Of a stretch of DNA of 64,000 nucleotides, positions 30,570-41,559 are shown piece after piece (within the stretch, counting starts at the first letter, position 1; each line of letters starts with the position of its first letter). The notes under the pieces were generated by a model. The model had not been told where the DNA came from, made no database searches, and saw only the letters and a program-made list of their open reading frames with translations. The DNA comes from Tubulanus polymorphus (Eukaryota; Nemertea; Palaeonemertea; Tubulaniformes; Tubulanidae): positions 11,148,485 to 11,212,484 of the forward strand of contig NC_134027.1 in the NCBI RefSeq assembly GCF_964204645.1. The letters run 5' to 3'. A program made the translations under genes and the position numbers.

Positions 30570-31694
30570 TTAACTTGAACGTCTTACGCGATGGAATGGC
30601 TTCGACAGAATTTCTCTGGCTGCGTTGCGAAAATTACCGTTTGTCAGACAATACACGAAGAAATTGGCGCACGAATCCATGACAGTTAGACCTATAGCCA
30701 TTTTTCTGTAGATCATCAGGGATTCCACTTCGTCGATTCCTTCGAGGTTCCACATCGGCAACGGTTTACCCATTGAGTAGTACAACTTTTCCAAAAACGT
30801 AAGAAATTCGAATACGATGTAAATGAAAACGACTGCCAGTGCCATGCGCGCAACCTTTTGTTCACGTGACGATTTCGCGTTGTCCTCGCTCGAAGTCGCG
30901 GTCAGTTTTTGTCGTCGATATTTATCGATTATTAGTGCTAAAACTAAAACGATGTTCATTCCGATCAACGTAGCCATCGGCGCGATTACGCTTAGTACGC
31001 TGGTTCCTACTCCATCTCTAAACCTGAACCAAACGCGCAAAACACATCCCATCATATCGTACCAAATAGAATATCCCCTCGTGACGTACGTAGGCAAACC
31101 CGTGTGTTTACATCGAAGCGGTTTCAGTTTGAACGTCGGAAAAAACGACGGCAAAAAAGTCACCAAAGATACGAAGTTGACGAATCCGATGAGGCGATTG
31201 ACGAGTTTACGCGTCCAGAAAACTCTCGCTTTCATCGGGAACACGACGATAACCAATCGTTCGAGCGACAAAAGAACGACGGACCAGTTTCTGACCAGCT
31301 GAAAATAGTAGTAAAACCCGATTGACGTGTAAATGAATTCCCAACCGTAGTGCCAGTCGTCGCGGCGGAGAACGATGTCGCCCAGCGTGCTAAACAAGTG
31401 AATTATTCGTAGCGGGTACAGAACGAAGACGCTGAGACAGTAGAGAATATCGAAAACGGCGAGTACTTTAATCAAGTAGTACACGGCGTTATTCAATTTC
31501 CGTAGAATCAATAACGTGAACAGATTGATGACGACGCCCATCACCGAAAACGGTCCGTAGAATCCGACGTACATGTAAACGCCGAATTTCAGCGTCCATT
31601 TGACCTTCAGATTTCTCCACGATTCACAGCGACTGTCAACGTCGGGTATCGCCGTTATCGCAGCTGCTGTACTCGGAGTCGAAAGATTTTCCAT
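30570..31694 (-). CDS. Intronless class A (rhodopsin-like) GPCR, copy 1
   Basis: A single exon of 374 aa with seven hydrophobic segments. Landmarks are Asn57 (1.50), Asp82 (2.50), an LER motif in place of DRY (Arg146 as 3.50), and DSCANFFVYC near 340-349 at the TM7 NPxxY position. The RNW motif at 135-137 occupies 3.39-3.41. Position 3.25, normally Cys, is Ile. A Cys in the N-terminus (Cys23) and one in ECL2 (Cys195) are instead conserved among the three receptors here. The TM7 pattern recalls invertebrate peptide receptors of the FMRFamide-receptor type, but the ligand is unknown. It is clearly paralogous to the gene at 34118-35239, 2.4 kb away in head-to-head orientation, and converges with the SLC10 gene. 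Confidence 0.93.
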   Translation of the reverse strand: MENLSTPSTAAAITAIPDVDSRCESWRNLKVKWTLKFGVYMYVGFYGPFSVMGVVINLFTLLILRKLNNAVYYLIKVLAVFDILYCLSVFVLYPLRIIHLFSTLGDIVLRRDDWHYGWEFIYTSIGFYYYFQLVRNWSVVLLSLERLVIVVFPMKARVFWTRKLVNRLIGFVNFVSLVTFLPSFFPTFKLKPLRCKHTGLPTYVTRGYSIWYDMMGCVLRVWFRFRDGVGTSVLSVIAPMATLIGMNIVLVLALIIDKYRRQKLTATSSEDNAKSSREQKVARMALAVVFIYIVFEFLTFLEKLYYSMGKPLPMWNLEGIDEVESLMIYRKMAIGLTVMDSCANFFVYCLTNGNFRNAAREILSKPFHRVRRSS

Positions 31695-32832
31695 ATCGTT
31701 GTTATTTTTAGAGCGGTTTTATCTTGCAAAATGCAACTCTGGTAATCATTTCGTCGATTTATATGAAGCAAAATTTGTATTGAATGTCTTCATTCGTCCA
31801 ATCAAAATCGACGACGGATTTCTTTTTTCTAAATATGCAAATGTGAGACGGACGGATACAAGTTTCTAAACTACGAATTTTGAAGCGAAAAAATATCTAC
31901 AATCTTACTGGATCCTCGATGAAGTTTGATTTTTAAAAAAATCAAATTTCATCGATTTCGTAATTATTATAATAGAATTTCAAGTTATATTTCAGTTCGC
32001 AATTTCGTGTGAATCTCGATGTTTTCGTTCTAAGCTGTTTACGACAACGATTTTCCCCTAATTTCAGTTCGTATCACGGACACATACTGAGATAAATACG
32101 CCTTCCAAATTGTACCGCGATGAGCTTGTCGATTCGAAAAATCAATTCGGATAGTTGAATATTTCGAAATATCCATCAATCCTGGATTGATTTTTAACTA
32201 TAAGGAAATTTGAAGTAAGGAGATCTGAAGTGTAAGAACGTATAGCCCCGGTTGAAAAATAAAAATTAAACTATGGCGATGGGCAATACATGTTCTTAAA
32301 GTTAAGCGAATTTTGAGACGTAAAAGAAATATATGTATATACTCATTATCCGAAGATTGGTGATAAAACTGGAACCTACAAGATTATGAAATATGTTTTA
32401 AATAATCAGATTTCATCAATTTTCCGTGTCGTATATCATAGAATTTGCAGTTATCTATTCTGTAATTTCGTAAATTCAGATGTTCTTATAGACTGTGCAA
32501 ATTGACATCTAAGGATTCGGCGAAGTAAAAATAGCCCCCACTGACCCAGTTGATTGGAAATATTGCATTATTATTTGTCAAATAACTCCCTCTCCGGTCC
32601 CTTTGGTGAAAGCTACGGAAGCATCATGGGGACATTGAAAATAAATTCAATGTGAACAGAAAATCTTATTTTTGTAAAGAAATTCCTATGTTTGAATGGA
32701 AAGTCATCGTAGCCTAGACAGCTCGTTGTATCTCATTAGAAAAATAAATTTGATGCTGCTGTTGTTTATTCGTTCATGCACACACTTTGATACTAGTCAC
32801 ATTCTGGGCCATATTCATATTCTGGGTTTATA

Positions 32833-32992
32833 GACCAGGTCCCAGTTCCACAGTTCCCGGTTACTATTTGACTATAAGAGTAATGAATTGAAAATGAACT
32901 AATTTTAACCATGGACTCTAAAACGTTTTAGAGTCCATGTTTTAACTCGTCCAAACTGAACCTAGAATATCTAATGGAACTGGGTCAAGGTC
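32833..32992. repeat. MITE with 30-bp central palindrome
   Basis: The outer ends gaccaggtcccagttcca and tggaactgggtcaaggtc are inverted. The centre holds a perfect 30-bp palindrome at 32910-32939 built on ggactctaaaac and its complement. Non-coding. Confidence 0.7.
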
Positions 32993-33146
32993 TCTGTTTC
33001 GCAGAAGGACTTTGAGGAATTCAAGTCGTTCTGTGAAAGTGGGGCGACCCGATGACGACGATTAAGATTCTACTTACATTCTAAACTGGTCCCAGCGATT
33101 TATGTTTACATGATATATAAGCACATTGTAAAGATCACATAGGCCA

Positions 33147-33280
33147 TCACATTCGACATCGAATTCGACATCGAGAGGCAATTCCTACGGCAGCCTCGTT
33201 CAATAGAGTTATTTCCAATCCAGGATAAATCGGATTCATTTGTTTGATGTATTCAATAAATACATCCGAGTCATGGTCAC
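33147..33280 (-). other. Second copy of the last 5'-nucleotidase exon
   Basis: On the minus strand, after a good acceptor (cttttctttcag pattern, as at 36818), a 134-nt frame encodes GDHDSDVFIEYIKQMNPIYP, then LEITLLNEAAVGIASRCRIRCRM and a TGA. It is a clear duplicate of the terminal exon 36643-36818, differing by substitutions and an in-frame 6-nt deletion. Homology continues through the 3' flank (to ~33033) and part of the intron (to ~33322, 'aaacactcgaga'). No copy of the preceding exon is visible, so it is either an alternative last exon of the gene or a non-functional relic. The frame is intact and ends without the hydrophobic tail. Confidence 0.75.
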
Positions 33281-34117
33281 CTGAAAGAAAATCTGATTTC
33301 AATTTTCTAAACACTCGAGATTCACAGTTAAAAGATATTCCAGTTCGAATTTTAAGATACTACAAATAAGAAGTTAACTATTCTTATCAATTCTAACAAC
33401 TTATTCAATTCTAAGAATTTACTTAAGAATTTATCAAAACGAAAGAGTCCATTGCACAGTTAAAATATATTGCAGTCTCATTGCGAATGAATAAAATTGG
33501 AGAAACATCTTGCTCTTCTTGAAAATCACCAAGCGGGGTTTTTTACCTGGACTTTTATCCAGGGGATATTTACCTACATTCCTTCGAACGATATTCCAAA
33601 GAAACCCTAATAAAAGTCGGTCAAATCATCGGTCGCCTTCTTTGAGGTGATTTTGCCCCACAGTTTTTATCAACTACATCAAGTTAGGTCTCATCGCCTC
33701 AGGGTTGGTTCCACCACATTTAGCTTTACATGACGCACCCGAGAATTCAAAAGTTTTGCTCTAGCCTCGCAGAAATTTTTTTTAGGATGGCCCGAATCAG
33801 CCACCATACTTTATCAACTACACATCAAGTTCTAATATATCAAGGTTTAATATATTATTTCGCCTCAGGTTGGTTCCACCACATTTAGCTTCACATGACT
33901 CACCCGATTCTGAAATAGCATGCTATAGCATGGTGTCAACTGCAAGGCTATAATTTAGACATTTCAACGAGAGATTTAGGACATTGAAGACGTCATCACA
34001 CTGAGGATCGGCATCAGAGCTGAATGGAATTCATTCTGTCTGATGCAGCCGAATAGGTAACTGAACACGCGCTTGTCTGATACAGACGCCATTGATTCGA
34101 TCATCAGACGATACGAT

Positions 34118-35239
34118 ATGGATGCAAGGAATATTTCAACGACTTTAGAACCTACTGCTAAAACCTGGTCTGGATTGTGTGAACGGGTAGTGAATACTAA
34201 ACCGTACCGCTGGGAACTGAAATTTAGTGTTTACATGTATATTTTCTGTTATGGACCCGTCACGATACTCGGCGTCGCTTTAAACTTTTTCACAATTATC
34301 GTATTGAAGAAGATGAAAAATGAAGTATATTATTTGCTCAAAGTTTTGGCTATTTATGATTTATCTTACTCTATATGTGTATTTATCATGTACCCTCTAC
34401 GCACTATTCATATCTATATACATTTGGGTAAACTTCTATTTTATCATGATGACTGGAATTACGGATGGGAATTTATACAAGTGATTTTAGGACCATATTA
34501 CATGTTTCAACAAATTCGAAACTGGTGCGTTATCCTTATAGCTTTAGAAAGACTTGTCATTACACTTTTCCCGTTGAAATCACGAATGTACTGGACTCGG
34601 AAAGTGGTTAACTTTCTCATATTCTTTATGACAGTTTATGGGTTTGTTTGCTTTTTCCCGTTGTTGTTGCCAAAGCGTACGCTTCGGTCAATCGCTTGTA
34701 TCGATGGGGATCCAGGGGCGACATTAGTACGAGGTCCGCGCCTCTCTTATCGCAACTCTATATCATTAACCGTAAGAAGACTATTATATAATTGGGAGCA
34801 TCATTCGACTAGTTGGGAAGGAACAATATCCAGTATGGTTGGACCCATGTGTTTACTGGTGCTTATAAATTTTATTTTGATTGTCAGTTTGATAGTTGCT
34901 AAACTATCAAGCGGTAAGAAATTGAATAAGAGCGCCACCAGCAGTAGGAATGTAAAAATGAGAGTTTTACGAATGACGTTTGCTGTAATCGCTGTTTACA
35001 TTACTTGTGAATCGTTGATTACAATCGAAAGAATTAACTACAAATTTCCGTTCATCAAACTTCATTTTCCGGGATTGAGCTTCGCCGAAGCATCAATATT
35101 TGCATACCGAAGAGTAGCCATTGCTTTGACGGTCGTCGATTCGTGTTTAAACTTTGTAGTTTATTGTTTTACTAATGATAAATTCAGACTGGCTTCTAAA
35201 CAAATTGGCGCCATATCTTTGATTCGTCTGAAATGTTAA
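34118..35239 (+). CDS. Intronless class A GPCR, copy 2
   Basis: A single exon; 373 aa from the first ATG at 34118. The frame extends 15 codons upstream without an ATG. Seven membrane segments are visible, with Asn56 (1.50), Asp81 (2.50), LER (Arg145) for DRY, RNW at 134-136 and DSCLNFVVYCFT in TM7. NIS near the N-terminus is a glycosylation sequon. Cys21 and Cys194 (ECL2) align with Cys23 and Cys195 of the receptor at 30570-31694, and both lack Cys at 3.25. The two share long identical stretches such as VYYLxKVLA, YPLRxIH and DDWxYGWEFI, so they arose by local duplication. ECL2 is longer here. A degraded LINE begins within about 25 bp of the stop, so the native 3' UTR may be replaced. Confidence 0.92.
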   Translation: MDARNISTTLEPTAKTWSGLCERVVNTKPYRWELKFSVYMYIFCYGPVTILGVALNFFTIIVLKKMKNEVYYLLKVLAIYDLSYSICVFIMYPLRTIHIYIHLGKLLFYHDDWNYGWEFIQVILGPYYMFQQIRNWCVILIALERLVITLFPLKSRMYWTRKVVNFLIFFMTVYGFVCFFPLLLPKRTLRSIACIDGDPGATLVRGPRLSYRNSISLTVRRLLYNWEHHSTSWEGTISSMVGPMCLLVLINFILIVSLIVAKLSSGKKLNKSATSSRNVKMRVLRMTFAVIAVYITCESLITIERINYKFPFIKLHFPGLSFAEASIFAYRRVAIALTVVDSCLNFVVYCFTNDKFRLASKQIGAISLIRLKC

Positions 35240-35261
35240 AATCCCTTCGTTTTCGAAAAAT

Positions 35262-36140
35262 ATTCCTTACTGTCCTCGTGCATCTGCTATCCTAAAGCTG
35301 ATTTCATTTGCTGATGACACGAATGCTTTCTATAGTGATCATCTCATTGACCGCCTAATAGATACAATCAATACTGAACTTTCGAAACTTGTTGTTTGGT
35401 TTTGTGCCAACAAGTTATCAATTAATATTAGTAAAACTTATTATATCATATCTAGTAAAACTGTTGTTGGTAATGCAAAGATTTATATCGATGATCATGA
35501 AATTGAACGTGTCCATACTACCAATTTTTTGGGGGTTTTAATAGATGAAAAACTGTCAAGGGATGATCACATAAGGGATGATCATTTTTATATGTAAAAA
35601 GGTGTCACGTTGTGTTGGCGTTCTACATCGTGTTAAACACAAGTTTTCTTCCAATTCTTCACGTACCTTGTACTTATCCTTAATAGAGCCATATCTTCAA
35701 TATTGTAACATTGTTTGGGAAAGAACTTCTGATTATAAACTGCATACATTAACAATCCTACAAAAACGTGCTGTCCGTTTGGTCAGCAAATCCCATTATT
35801 TAGAACATACTGATCCTATTTTTGCTCGGTTAAATAAACTAAAAATTAAGAATATTAACAAACTCCAACTAGCTATTTTTGTACATAAATTCGTCAATTC
35901 AAGATTGCCCAGGACCTTTAACAACATTGGATCTTCAATTATCAAATTCATGATAAACCAACGCGTAATAAATTTAGATTAAGATTGCTTTATTTTAGAA
36001 CTGTTACTAGAAAATCTTATTTCAAAATATCCGGTCTCCTATTATGGAATACTCCAGCAGAACAATACAAAGCGAACCTGCCTTTAAGCGTACCTACATT
36101 AAAACAATATTCAACACTTTGTAAATTTTCATTCTATAAA
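35262..36140 (+). mobile_element. Non-LTR retrotransposon (CR1/L2-like) 3' fragment, frameshifted
   Basis: Translates to the C-terminal half of a reverse transcriptase. It contains the catalytic FADDTN box (~35308), LSKLVVWFCANKLSINISKT and TNFLGVLIDEKLS. After a small duplication of 'gggatgatcacataagggatgatca' near 35560-35585 the frame shifts, and the thumb region continues as GVLHRVKHKFSSNS, YLSLIEPYLQYCNIVWE and LTILQKRAVRLVSKSHY to a stop at 35982. The 5' part, including the endonuclease, is missing, as is usual for 5'-truncated LINEs. Short 'caatttcaattt' repeats near 36262 may be the 3' tail. The element is dead: it is truncated and out of frame. Confidence 0.9.
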
Positions 36141-36642
36141 AACCTATGTTAATGTGTAAAATGTGAAAATTTTTTTTTGGTTTCTTTTTGCCTGTTTATT
36201 ACTTGTGTGCATGATGTGTGAGTGTGATGAATGTTATGTGGGATGTGGATGCTTCTGGCTTCAATTTCAATTTCAACTCATTTTCAAACATTTTCCCCAG
36301 TTCTTTCAATGCATTTTGCTAAACAACTCAACACGTAATTGTCAATCAAAATGAAACTCATCTCCCGATTCCACGAAAAGTAGTTCTTTACTTTTATACT
36401 GATATGTATAAATTTTGATAATGTTTACGCCTTTTATTTCAAAAATCCCGTTTGAAAATAATGACACAAAATAGGATCATCTCAACTCCGAGTAGAAAAG
36501 GAAGAAAGTAAAGCTTTTATCACCGTCAAATCCATCCCTCTCCGCCCCCGTGGTATTTCTGTGGAAGTGGGGCGACCCGATCACGACGGTTAAGATTCTA
36601 CTTATGTTCTAAACTGGTCACAGCGATATCTGTGATTTTTAT

Positions 36643-39600
36643 TTACACGATATATAACCACATAATTGTTAAGATCACATAAGTCGTTGCATAAATTCGA
36701 CATCGTGAGGCAATTCCTACGGCATCCTCGTTCAGTAGAGTTATTCGTCTTTCCAATCCAGGATAAATCGGACTCATTTGTTTGATGTATTCGATAAATA
36801 CATCAGAGTCAAGGTCACCTGAAAGAAAATCATAAGTTTTTTTATGGTTATCTAGTCCGATTTTACTTTTTTAAACACTCGAGATAAACAGAAGGTTTCT
36901 GGTTACCGAGAAGGTGAATCTTTCTCGCTTTTTTAGCGATCATTGAATAACCGTCGCCTCCTTTAACCATGTAATCACTGAGAAGAACTTTGTACGATCG
37001 GTTCAATTCCAGCGGCTGATAGCGTGGCACTAGACATTCGGAACACCTTACTTCCACGTTAACGACTCTATGACCGTTCAACTTCGCCAGGTCATATGTA
37101 ATCCAAATTCCTGTGAATAATTCTAGAAATTCTATTCGGAATTCTAATTGCACAATAAAACGATTTTAAGGCGTTTGTAAAAAAACAATTTGCAATTTGT
37201 GTGATTTTTTTTACATGGCCGGAATCAGCAACCATAAATTCCATATACATTTTCGGTTTATTTTTTTACACATTCAAGAAATGAAGAGAAAAGGGAAGTT
37301 TCCATTTACCAGGCGAAGGAAACGAACGCTATCGGAAAATAGAAATCACCGATTTTTCTATTATCTTGAAATAGGGATTGGCCCTATAATTTATTTGATT
37401 GAGATTTCGTTTGATTTGTTTGATTTGTCGTCCCTTACAAACCCGACACACCTGCCGGGATCGAAGCACGGGGTTTGATTCTAAAATTGAGAATGGAAGT
37501 ACGGACATGAAGTTGTGTGATCGACGTGCGAAATTATAAAATGTTTTTTTGTTTTGATCGAAGTACATGATTTGAAATTGTCACCTTTTTAACGATTTAT
37601 CACTTATACTTTTTTGGCAAAGGGCAGACGGAAAATACATAAATTGCGCTAAGGGTCTTAGTGTATGAAATGTTAAAAATCTCTCCAACAGCATAGTGCG
37701 GGACCGCCTCAAAATGGAGCCTGACAACGGAAACGTCCCTAGATTACCTGAATATTGTAAAAAACGACCACGCAATGCTTTAGGGTTATAATCCCGCACA
37801 GAATGTTCCAATACTTCCAGCAAATCCTCGCCTTTCAGTTGCACGATGTCTACAGTATTTCTAAATGGCAAAACTCGAAGAGCATCTTCGATGGATATAT
37901 CACCTGAAATTTAGAATAGATTTTGATTTTTTTCTCAAAATTATTTGACTAATTGATTTGATGCTAATTTGGAGTGGCCTTTAAAAATATAGATACATTT
38001 AATTTACATGAATCTTTTTGAGTTTTTAAACAAAAGTTTTCTGTTCAAGTTTTTAAGATATATAGTTCTATATACGATATATACCTTGAATTTTGTTTTT
38101 ATTTGTGCGTTTTTGAACTTTTTATCGAGGGATTTGTTACCGGCTGAATTGGATTGAGTTACTGAGTTACTGAGTTACTTAACCCTTATTTATGGAAGCT
38201 CTGATGCCACCTCCATTCCACATAGCTATAGATACGTTAGTCCACCGAGAGCCGTCCGAGTAGCGAATATTCTGATGAATCATTGCATCCGTTATCAGAT
38301 TACCTGAAATTAAACGATGACTTTTAAAGCACAACACTATTGCATCATTTCAAGTTTCAACAATTTATCGGGTGTATTGCCTGACTTTCTCGATCATGGA
38401 AAATTCAATGAATATTTCTTTCGCATAACTGAGGAAGCGTCTTAATACTAAGGAGTTCCGGGAACTTAGTGTTATATATTCGTTTACACTTATACTTCGT
38501 ATGTCACATAGAAAATATATTTTTCATTAACACATATTTTTCTGGTGATTGAGTACCTATGGTGAAATATAATTGAAAAAAAAACAAAATTTGGGAATTC
38601 TTGGCCTATTCTTTATCTGAAAGTCGCAGAAAATTCAACCGAAAAATTTTATGTGAGGAAAAAAATTACGCAGTCGGATTGACAATCCAATTGGCGTTTT
38701 CAGACATCTATGTAACAAGCTCAAATATCAAATATGAATCACATTACACATTGGAAATCCTTACCAGTATTGCACTCGTGCAGACGGCACTTTGACCTGC
38801 TCCCCTCGAGAAATACGTGCGTCTTTCCAATAATTTCCGCTCCAATATTCTTTAGAGGTTCGGCCCAATTTCGTATCTCACCGAGCACAAATTTGTCTTA
38901 CAAAAAGCCAAAAAAAAAGCAAATAGTTTTTCAGTTGGGTTAGGTTGCGCCGCGTGAAAATGCCAAATACTGACCTTCGGGTACCGAAGAATCCAATAGG
39001 ATCGGATTACCGGACCAGTCTTTCAAACGCCCTGCTTCGTCAAAAGTCACGTGCAAACAGCCGAGATACTTTCCAAAAGCGTAGTCCTGAACGATCAGTA
39101 CAATACTGCCATCTTTTCTAGCTACAACGTGTGGATAATCCCCCGCGGGAACTTCCTCTGAAGGTGCTTTCCCTTTAAAGAGGAACAGTTTAGAAGTATT
39201 CGAAATCAACAATGACTGATACTATAAGTAATGGAAATATGAATCTAATGACAAAAACCCAGTCCTAGAAATCTTTCTTACGAAAATCTTTACGGTAATA
39301 TAGCGGAGCCTCATCAACAAGGGTAATCACCCCAGTGAGCAGACTCGGACAAAAGGTTCACCGGGAACCGAATGGCTGATGGACTGGCTCACCGGGGTTC
39401 AAACTTTCGGCTGTGAGCCAAAGACCACCATGAGCCACGAATACAGGAGTAAACTTGACTCTAGGGTTGAGATATTGGAATTGAAATTAAATCTAGCATC
39501 AAAATTGAGATCAATCACTGCAGAATCAGTACGTGAAAGTTGGAAAGTTTATATAAGTGTATCAGGAAAATCAATTACGTTTATTCATTTCTAGAATTTG

Positions 39601-41559
39601 CATTCCTGCTTAAGCTATGGTGCCTGATAAGAGCCATATGCATTATTTTTGCATGATCTCGATCATGGAAAAACGCAAAGTAAAACTCTTAGAGCAAAAA
39701 CGAAAACTTCGCTTTTGCGCCGTAGCAAAAACTTAGCATTTTCCCTACCGCGAAAAACCGAAAAATTGTAGGGAATTCGTTTTTGCTCTAGTATGACTTT
39801 CTTTTTTCGCCATGATTTTCGTTTTTGCGCCGTAGCAAAAACCAATGTTCGCACTCGAATTCTATACAATCACTTTATGGAAAGACATCATCCGGTCAGT
39901 ATCCAGTTTACTTGGTTACTACGGTCCCAACGCTATAATCCGACTCTACTTGGTAAACATTTTGAGATTACGTCTAATCGCTCCCTTGATCATTTCCCGA
40001 CGCGTTTCTCCTATCAATAATTCATACCTGTATATAAGAATGTATTCGTATGCCCGCCAACAATCACGTCGATACCGGAGACTTTTTCGGCAATCTGTAA
40101 ATCAACGTCGATACCAGCGTGTCCGACAGCGATAATTTTATTCACACCTTCGGACAAAAGTTTGTTCACTTCTTCTTGAATGGTGGAAATTTCGTTTTCA
40201 AATATCAGCGTCGGACCTTAGTAAAATAGAGCAAAGCGTAGATTGGCTGGAGGGATACAACTTAGCTTAAATACCATGATGTCAACTGGTTAACTTTTGT
40301 CCACCTTGTGAATACTCAGGGGCGGATACAGGATTGTTGGGTTCACCCATCTATTTAGGGGAAACGTTCAGAGAAAGGACACAAAGACGAGGATCAAAGA
40401 CTGGAAGACTCGGTGTCCTTTTGATGAATTATGATAATTTAAGACATTTTCGGACTACCGTTACTTCAGTCAAATAAAAACAAATAGCATCGCCCAAACA
40501 GGATTTACATTTCCTTTCCAAATACTCCTTTAACTGGGTCATTATGATTCTAAATACAGTAAAAGCAACACTTTTGTGAAATAAGCACAGATTATTTCTT
40601 TTTTTTGGGTTTTTTCCTAGAATATACCAAACGCAGTACTGAACAAATGCTAATGCAAAGGTGTTTACAAAAAACTAACACAGTGGCAACAGGTTTTATT
40701 CACTTCACTGATGCCATCTGAAGGAAGCTTTTTAAAAAGGACACTTGACCAAAGGGTTCGAACTCCCTGTATCCGCCCATGATGTCCTTGATTATTTCTT
40801 GAAATAGGGATTGGCCCAGTTGTTTATTTGGTCGGTAGATTTAGTTTGATTTTTTGCTTAGTGCCCTTACAAATCCACCACACCTGCCGGGAGCGAAACA
40901 GGAGGTCCTTGATCGTTAACCTTACCTGGAGATGAGAGTTGTGGTGTATCACTAGTTGTATAACCTACTACACCTATCTTCTCCCCATCGATAAGAAAAT
41001 GCGTTGACTTTCTAAACGCCCCGTTTAACTTAGGTTCTTTCGATGCATCGATGTTGCAGCTGAGCAGTGGAAACGAAACGTTCCGAACAAGCGGTAAAAG
41101 CCCATCAACGCCAATATCGAATTCGTGATTTCCGAACGCCTAGTATAAAACGAAATGAAGGAAAGGAATCGAAATGAAATTTAACCAAGCGACAAGATAA
41201 TGTAGATAAGCTATACCACTTACCATAGCGTCGTATTTAAGAAGATTCATAAAGTGAGCCGTTGCCAAGCCTTTGTAGAGATAAAACCACAATGTTCCCT
41301 GATATTGGTCCCCGGCATCCAACAACAAGCTATTCGCATATCGAGACCGTAGTTCTCTGATTTTCGTCATCCGCCGAGCCACTCCTCCAAAACAAGGCTT
41401 CTGATCGGTGTCGTTGGTGCAGCTGCCTCCCGAGTCGTTGGTTTCTTCGAATCGAGCGTGAACATCATTCGTATGAATCAACGTCAAATTGAAACAGAAA
41501 AACGTTTCCTGAATAACAACGAATAACACTATCACGAGATATAGTCGACCATTTTGCAT
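36643..41559 (-). CDS. NT5E: Ecto-5'-nucleotidase (CD73-like)
   Basis: Nine exons on the minus strand: 41559-41224, 41139-40926, 40216-40028, 39172-38975, 38896-38765, 38303-38184, 37903-37748, 37110-36907 and 36818-36643 (TAA). Phases agree and the total is 574 aa, the same length as human CD73. It hydrolyses extracellular AMP to adenosine. A signal peptide (YLVIVLFVVIQETFFCF) precedes the metallophosphatase domain: HTNDVHARFEE, LLDAGDQYQGTLW, GNHEFD, VGHAG and GGHTNTFLYTG supply the metal ligands. The C-terminal substrate domain has CRLHECNTGNLITDAM, MWNGGGIR, VLPFRNTVDIVQLKG and KGGDGYSMI; the last carries Tyr where human CD73 has the stacking Phe500. The end, ASRCRIYATTYVILTIMWLYIV, fits a GPI-anchor signal. 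An AATAAA overlaps the stop. It diverges from the GPCR at 42430. A second last exon lies at 33147-33280. Confidence 0.95.
37364..37502. repeat. Dispersed repeat family H, copy 2
   Basis: Blocks aatagggattggccctata, cccttacaaacccgacacac and ctgccgggatcgaagcacgg occur in the same order as at 21901 and 40793. Lies in nucleotidase intron 7. A family A end (ggccggaatcagcaaccata) sits just before it at 37217-37236. Confidence 0.6.
39655..39845. repeat. Foldback element with repeated 'gcgccgtagcaaaaac' motif
   Basis: The motif tttttgcgccgtagcaaaaac (or cttttgcgccgtagcaaaaac) occurs at 39712-39732 and 39821-39841, each itself near-palindromic. Inverted blocks agagcaaaaacgaa and attcgtttttgctct lie between. 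The ends read gatcatggaaaaacg and cgccatgattttcg. Lies in nucleotidase intron 3. Confidence 0.6.
40317..40781. repeat. hAT-like non-autonomous element, family E
   Basis: Ends caggggcggatacaggatt and cctgtatccgcccatg are inverted repeats. Non-coding, in nucleotidase intron 2, immediately followed by a family H repeat. Confidence 0.6.
40793..40911. repeat. Dispersed repeat family H, copy 3
   Basis: Contains aatagggattggcccagtt, cccttacaaatccaccacac and ctgccgggagcgaaacagg, matching the other family H copies. It ends ~15 bp before the donor-side exon at 40926. Confidence 0.6.

Larger units (their letters stand above)
31695..34117. other. Divergent promoter region between two GPCR genes
   Basis: The only coding-like sequence is the duplicate terminal nucleotidase exon at 33147-33280 (separate entry). 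A short hairpin (31917-31954, cgatgaagtttgattttt and its inverse) lies ~220 bp upstream of the minus-strand GPCR start. A palindromic element sits at 32833-32992 and a solo family A end at 33787-33808. Because both GPCRs fire outwards, this region must contain both promoters. Confidence 0.65.

Noticed and set aside
33147-33280. Second complete nucleotidase gene
   Set aside because: Only the last exon, its flank and part of the intron are duplicated; none of the other eight exons has a second copy in the window.
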